Assembly: GCA_044359885.1 (NCBI GenBank) | Contig: JBIKLI010000208.1 | Coordinates: forward strand, 1 to 7,847 | Length of the DNA stretch: 7,847 bases | Reading direction: 5' to 3' | DNA from: CAIOSQ01 sp044359885 | Lineage (GTDB): Bacteria > Pseudomonadota > Alphaproteobacteria > CACIAM-22H2 | In this document: positions 5,757 to 7,847 of the stretch, piece after piece | Layout of the letters: each line of letters opens with the position of its first letter | Numbering within the stretch: the first letter of the stretch is position 1 | Notes under the pieces: model-generated | Databases searched by the model: none | What the model was told of the DNA's origin: nothing | What the model saw: the letters and a program-made list of their open reading frames with translations, nothing else | Translations under genes and position numbers: made by a program

Positions 5757-6011
5757 ATGCCGGGCATCATGACGCGCATCCCCCATCGCTTCGCGCCGGT
5801 CGTCACGGCGCTGCTTCTCTCCGGGCTCATGTCCTGCGTGGTGTCGGGCATCTCGACGCTGCGCTCGATCGGCTTCGCGGAAATCCTGGTCGCGAAATGG
5901 ATGACCAACTGGGCCTGGTCCTGGAGCGTCGCCTTTCCCGCCGTGATCGTCGTGCTGCCGCTGGTGCGCGCCATCGTCGCGCGGATCGTGGCGCCGCCGC
6001 CGCGGCCCTGA
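5757..6011 (+). CDS. Small two-helix membrane protein, DUF2798-like
   Basis: The 84-residue product has two predicted inner-membrane helices (about 13-33 and 52-74) joined by a short loop. The pattern RIPHRFAPVV, LLSGLMSCVVSGISTLRSIG, WMTNWAWSWSVAFPAVIVVLPLVRAIV resembles the DUF2798 family, which has no established biochemical role. The ATG at 5757 follows GGGG at 5749-5752. A second ATG at 5769 (MTRIPHR, 80 residues) is equally good by family length. The same frame is open back to 5595, but that part crosses the palindrome cluster and is Arg/Pro-rich, so I exclude it. It ends 15 nt before the aminotransferase and probably shares its transcript. Being coding is supported by the clear hydrophobic pattern and family likeness; function is unknown. 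Confidence 0.8.
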   Translation: MPGIMTRIPHRFAPVVTALLLSGLMSCVVSGISTLRSIGFAEILVAKWMTNWAWSWSVAFPAVIVVLPLVRAIVARIVAPPPRP

Positions 6012-6026
6012 ACCGGAGCCTCTGCC

Positions 6027-7184
6027 ATGAACTCGATCTTCGCCGGCCTGCCGGTCTCCATCTTCGAGGAGATGTCGGGCCTCGCGCGCCAGCACCAGGC
6101 GATCAATCTGGGCCAGGGCTTCCCCGACGATCCCGGCCCCGAGGACGTGCGGCGCAAGGCCGCCGAGGCGGTGGTCTCGGGCTGGAACCAGTACCCGCCG
6201 ATGCTGGGCCTGCCCGAACTGCGCGAGGCGGTGGCCCGGCATTATCTCGACCATCAGGGGCTGGCGATCGACCCGGTGCGCGAAGTGATGGTCACCTCGG
6301 GCGCCACCGAGGCGCTGGCCGGCGCGCTGCTGGCGCTGATCGAGCCCGGCGACGAGGTGGTCCTGTTCGAGCCGGCCTACGACGCCTATCTGCCGCTGAT
6401 CCGGCGGGCGGGCGGCGTGCCGCGCGTCGTCAAGCTGGCGCCGCCCGATTGGCGCTTCACCGCCGGCCAGCTCGCCGCGGCGCTCACGCCGCGGACCCGG
6501 GTCGTGCTGCTCAACAACCCGCAGAACCCCTCGGGCGCGGTCTACGGCCCGGACGAATTGCAGCTGATCGCCGACGCGACCGCGGGCTCCGGCGCGATCG
6601 TGGTCGCCGACGAGGTCTGGGAGCACGTCATCTTCGACGGCCGCCCGCATACCTCCGTCCTGGCGATCCCCGATCTTCGCCAGCGCTGCGTCAAGATCGG
6701 CTCGGCGGGCAAGATCTTCTGTCTGACCGGCTGGAAGGTCGGGTTCGTGGTCGCCGCCCCCGATATCCTCAAGGTGCTGGCCAAGGCGCATCAATACGTC
6801 ACCTTCACCACCCCGCCGAACCTGCAGAGCGCGGTCGCCTACGGGCTCGGCAAGCCGGCCGCGCATTTCGCGGCGATGCGCACCGACCTGCAGGCCCGCC
6901 GCGACCGGCTGGCGGCCGGGCTCGGTGCGGCGGGCTTCGCGACGCTGCCCTGCGAGGGCACGTATTTCCTCAATGTCGACCTGGCCCCGCTGGGGCTGAC
7001 CGACGACGCGGCCTTCTGCCGCCGGCTGGTCGCCGAAGCCGGCGTCGCGGCCATCCCGGTCTCGGCCTTCTATGCCGATGCCAGCATGCGCAGCGTCGTG
7101 CGCTTCTGCTTCGCCAAGGCCGACGCGACGCTGGACGGCGCCGTCGAGCGCCTGACGCGCGCGGCCCCCGAACTGGCGCGCTGA
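6027..7184 (+). CDS. PLP-dependent aminotransferase, KAT/glutamine transaminase K-like (class I/II)
   Basis: This 385-residue fold-type I enzyme should transfer an amino group between an amino acid and a 2-oxo acid in the cytoplasm. Visible marks are INLGQGFPDDPGP (26-38, substrate entry), YPPMLGLPELREAVARHY (56-73), TSGATEAL (90-97, PLP phosphate) and NNPQNPSG (163-170, Asn167). Further on are ADEVWEH (194-200, Asp195 to the pyridine N), SAGKIFCLTGWKVGF (226-240, Schiff-base Lys229) and Arg359 in VVRF for the substrate carboxylate. SAGK with GWKVG is typical of the kynurenine aminotransferase I/glutamine transaminase K group, so aromatic amino acids, kynurenine, methionine or glutamine are plausible donors; which one cannot be read here. 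Trp198 stands where that group usually has Tyr (DEVY). GGAG at 6015-6018 sets the start with 8-nt spacing. It lies just after the DUF2798 gene and converges on the hydrolase. Confidence 0.93.
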   Translation: MNSIFAGLPVSIFEEMSGLARQHQAINLGQGFPDDPGPEDVRRKAAEAVVSGWNQYPPMLGLPELREAVARHYLDHQGLAIDPVREVMVTSGATEALAGALLALIEPGDEVVLFEPAYDAYLPLIRRAGGVPRVVKLAPPDWRFTAGQLAAALTPRTRVVLLNNPQNPSGAVYGPDELQLIADATAGSGAIVVADEVWEHVIFDGRPHTSVLAIPDLRQRCVKIGSAGKIFCLTGWKVGFVVAAPDILKVLAKAHQYVTFTTPPNLQSAVAYGLGKPAAHFAAMRTDLQARRDRLAAGLGAAGFATLPCEGTYFLNVDLAPLGLTDDAAFCRRLVAEAGVAAIPVSAFYADASMRSVVRFCFAKADATLDGAVERLTRAAPELAR

Positions 7185-7197
7185 CGCCCCGCGACCC

Positions 7198-7847
7198 TCA
7201 ATCCGGCAGCGCCGCCATGAAGCGGCGCAGCTGCGGGGCCCATTTTTCGGCGTCGGCGCCGCCGCAGGCGTGGCCGGCGTCGGTGTCGATCTCGACCGCC
7301 TCGGCCGCCACGCCGGCCGCTTCCAGCTTCGGCATCACCCGGGCGAACAGGCTGGGCGGGAAGATGCGGTCGGTGCGCGAGAGCACGTAGAGCACCCGCG
7401 CGCGGATGCGGCCGAAGGACGGCTCGGCGTCGAAGCGGATGTTCGCGCGGCGCAGCACGATCAGCGCATTGGCGTCGAAGCCCCGCGCCCAGTCGGCCGC
7501 GCGGCGCTCGATCTCGGCCTCGCGCGCCGCGGGATCGGGATGGGTGGCGGCGAGCTGCGCCTCGACGCCGTACAGCTTGAGCGTGTCGACGCGCAGCCGG
7601 ACGAGCGTGCCGAGCACCCCGCCGCGATCGTGGTAGCGCCCGCCGTTCCAGTCCGGATCGCGCGCCAGATACGCGACCAGCTCGTCGAGGCTCTCGCGCC
7701 CGCCCGGCGAGCGCGGCGACGAGATCGCCGGCACGATCCCGGCGACGAAATCGGGATAGGAAACGGCCCATTGGAAGGCCTGGAACCCGCCATAGGACGG
7801 ACCCGCCACGGCGGCGAGCCGCGTGACGCCCAGCGCGTCCAGCATCG
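7198..7847 (-). CDS. Alpha/beta hydrolase, MetX/homoserine acyltransferase-like (5' end outside window)
   Basis: The visible 216 codons are the C-terminal two thirds of an alpha/beta-hydrolase fold protein. The nucleophile elbow is AGPSYGGFQAFQWAVSYPDFV, with the likely catalytic Ser 17 residues after the first visible Met. The likely acid is Asp159 in LSRTDRIFPP, and the likely base is His192 in DAGHACGG. The elbow context (G-x-S-x-G-G, Q-A, W-A-V-x-Y-P) resembles MetX homoserine O-acetyltransferases and their hydrolase relatives, but MetX normally has GGSMGG and a larger lid. An esterase or acyltransferase of unknown substrate is therefore the safer name. An ATG at 7845-7843 is present, but the fold needs N-terminal strands before the elbow, so the gene must continue beyond 7847. 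It ends 13 nt from the convergent aminotransferase stop. Confidence 0.85.
   Translation of the reverse strand, partial: MLDALGVTRLAAVAGPSYGGFQAFQWAVSYPDFVAGIVPAISSPRSPGGRESLDELVAYLARDPDWNGGRYHDRGGVLGTLVRLRVDTLKLYGVEAQLAATHPDPAAREAEIERRAADWARGFDANALIVLRRANIRFDAEPSFGRIRARVLYVLSRTDRIFPPSLFARVMPKLEAAGVAAEAVEIDTDAGHACGGADAEKWAPQLRRFMAALPD
7204..7233. terminator. Hairpin at the convergent gene junction
   Basis: GCGCCGC (7209-7215) pairs perfectly with GCGGCGC (7222-7228) over a 6-nt loop. After an A-A mismatch four more pairs follow (7204-7207 with 7230-7233, one G-T). It begins 20 nt after the aminotransferase stop but lies inside the last codons of the opposing hydrolase gene. It could end plus-strand transcription; for the minus strand, ribosomes would cover it. 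There is no T-tract, and coding constraint alone may explain it. Confidence 0.3.

Noticed and set aside
3233..6157. A 974-codon open frame on the minus strand, antisense to pnp and across the palindrome cluster.
   Set aside because: Its Asp/Leu/Ala/Arg/His-rich text (for example DLAVVDRVHLRLGDDALDPVDRG) is the usual mirror of a GC-biased gene; the plus strand encodes canonical PNPase with every motif, and the frame has no domain I recognise.
5747..7390. A 547-codon plus-strand frame overlapping the DUF2798 gene and the aminotransferase.
   Set aside because: It is Arg/Gly/Ala-rich without a fold; the other frame carries all aminotransferase motifs and a proper ribosome-binding site.

Overview
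The window is a very GC-rich (about 70% by eye) chromosomal segment. Its housekeeping proteins (RbfA, TruB, uS15 and an alphaproteobacterial-looking PNPase beginning MFDIYRKELVWGGRKL) suggest an alphaproteobacterium, possibly Rhodospirillales- or Rhizobiales-like. The order is an inference from sequence style; there is no rRNA or other decisive marker here.

Layout. Positions 14-1420 encode an HlyD-type periplasmic adaptor of a type I (ABC) secretion system. It is followed on the same strand by the conserved translation/RNA-decay cluster rbfA (1498-1893), truB (1905-2819), rpsO (2850-3119) and pnp (3377-5527). The space normally held by infB, directly before rbfA, is taken by the secretion adaptor. 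The 257-nt rpsO-pnp spacer folds into three successive hairpins and probably carries the 3' end of the rpsO message and the regulated leader of pnp. After pnp comes a 158-nt run of palindromes (5545-5702) with two copies of GGGGTCTGACCCC, which looks like a REP/BIME-type intergenic repeat. Downstream are a small two-helix membrane protein of the DUF2798 type (5757-6011) and a fold-type I PLP aminotransferase of the kynurenine aminotransferase/glutamine transaminase K group (6027-7184), 15 nt apart and probably co-transcribed. A convergent, 5'-truncated alpha/beta hydrolase related to MetX-like acyltransferases (7198-7847, minus strand) closes the window.

How the genes work together. RbfA matures the 30S subunit, TruB makes pseudouridine 55 in tRNA, uS15 is an early 30S assembly protein, and PNPase degrades RNA. 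They form the usual ribosome/RNA-metabolism group. The adaptor belongs to a separate export function that continues to the left. The DUF2798 protein, aminotransferase and hydrolase are accessory or metabolic genes with no evident link to the cluster.

I see no clearly new multi-gene system. The points most worth a second look are the palindrome cluster after pnp, the structured pnp leader, the adaptor-rbfA junction with a hairpin against the rbfA start, and a Tyr-to-Trp change at the cofactor site of the aminotransferase. The long reading frames antisense to truB and pnp are codon-bias shadows.
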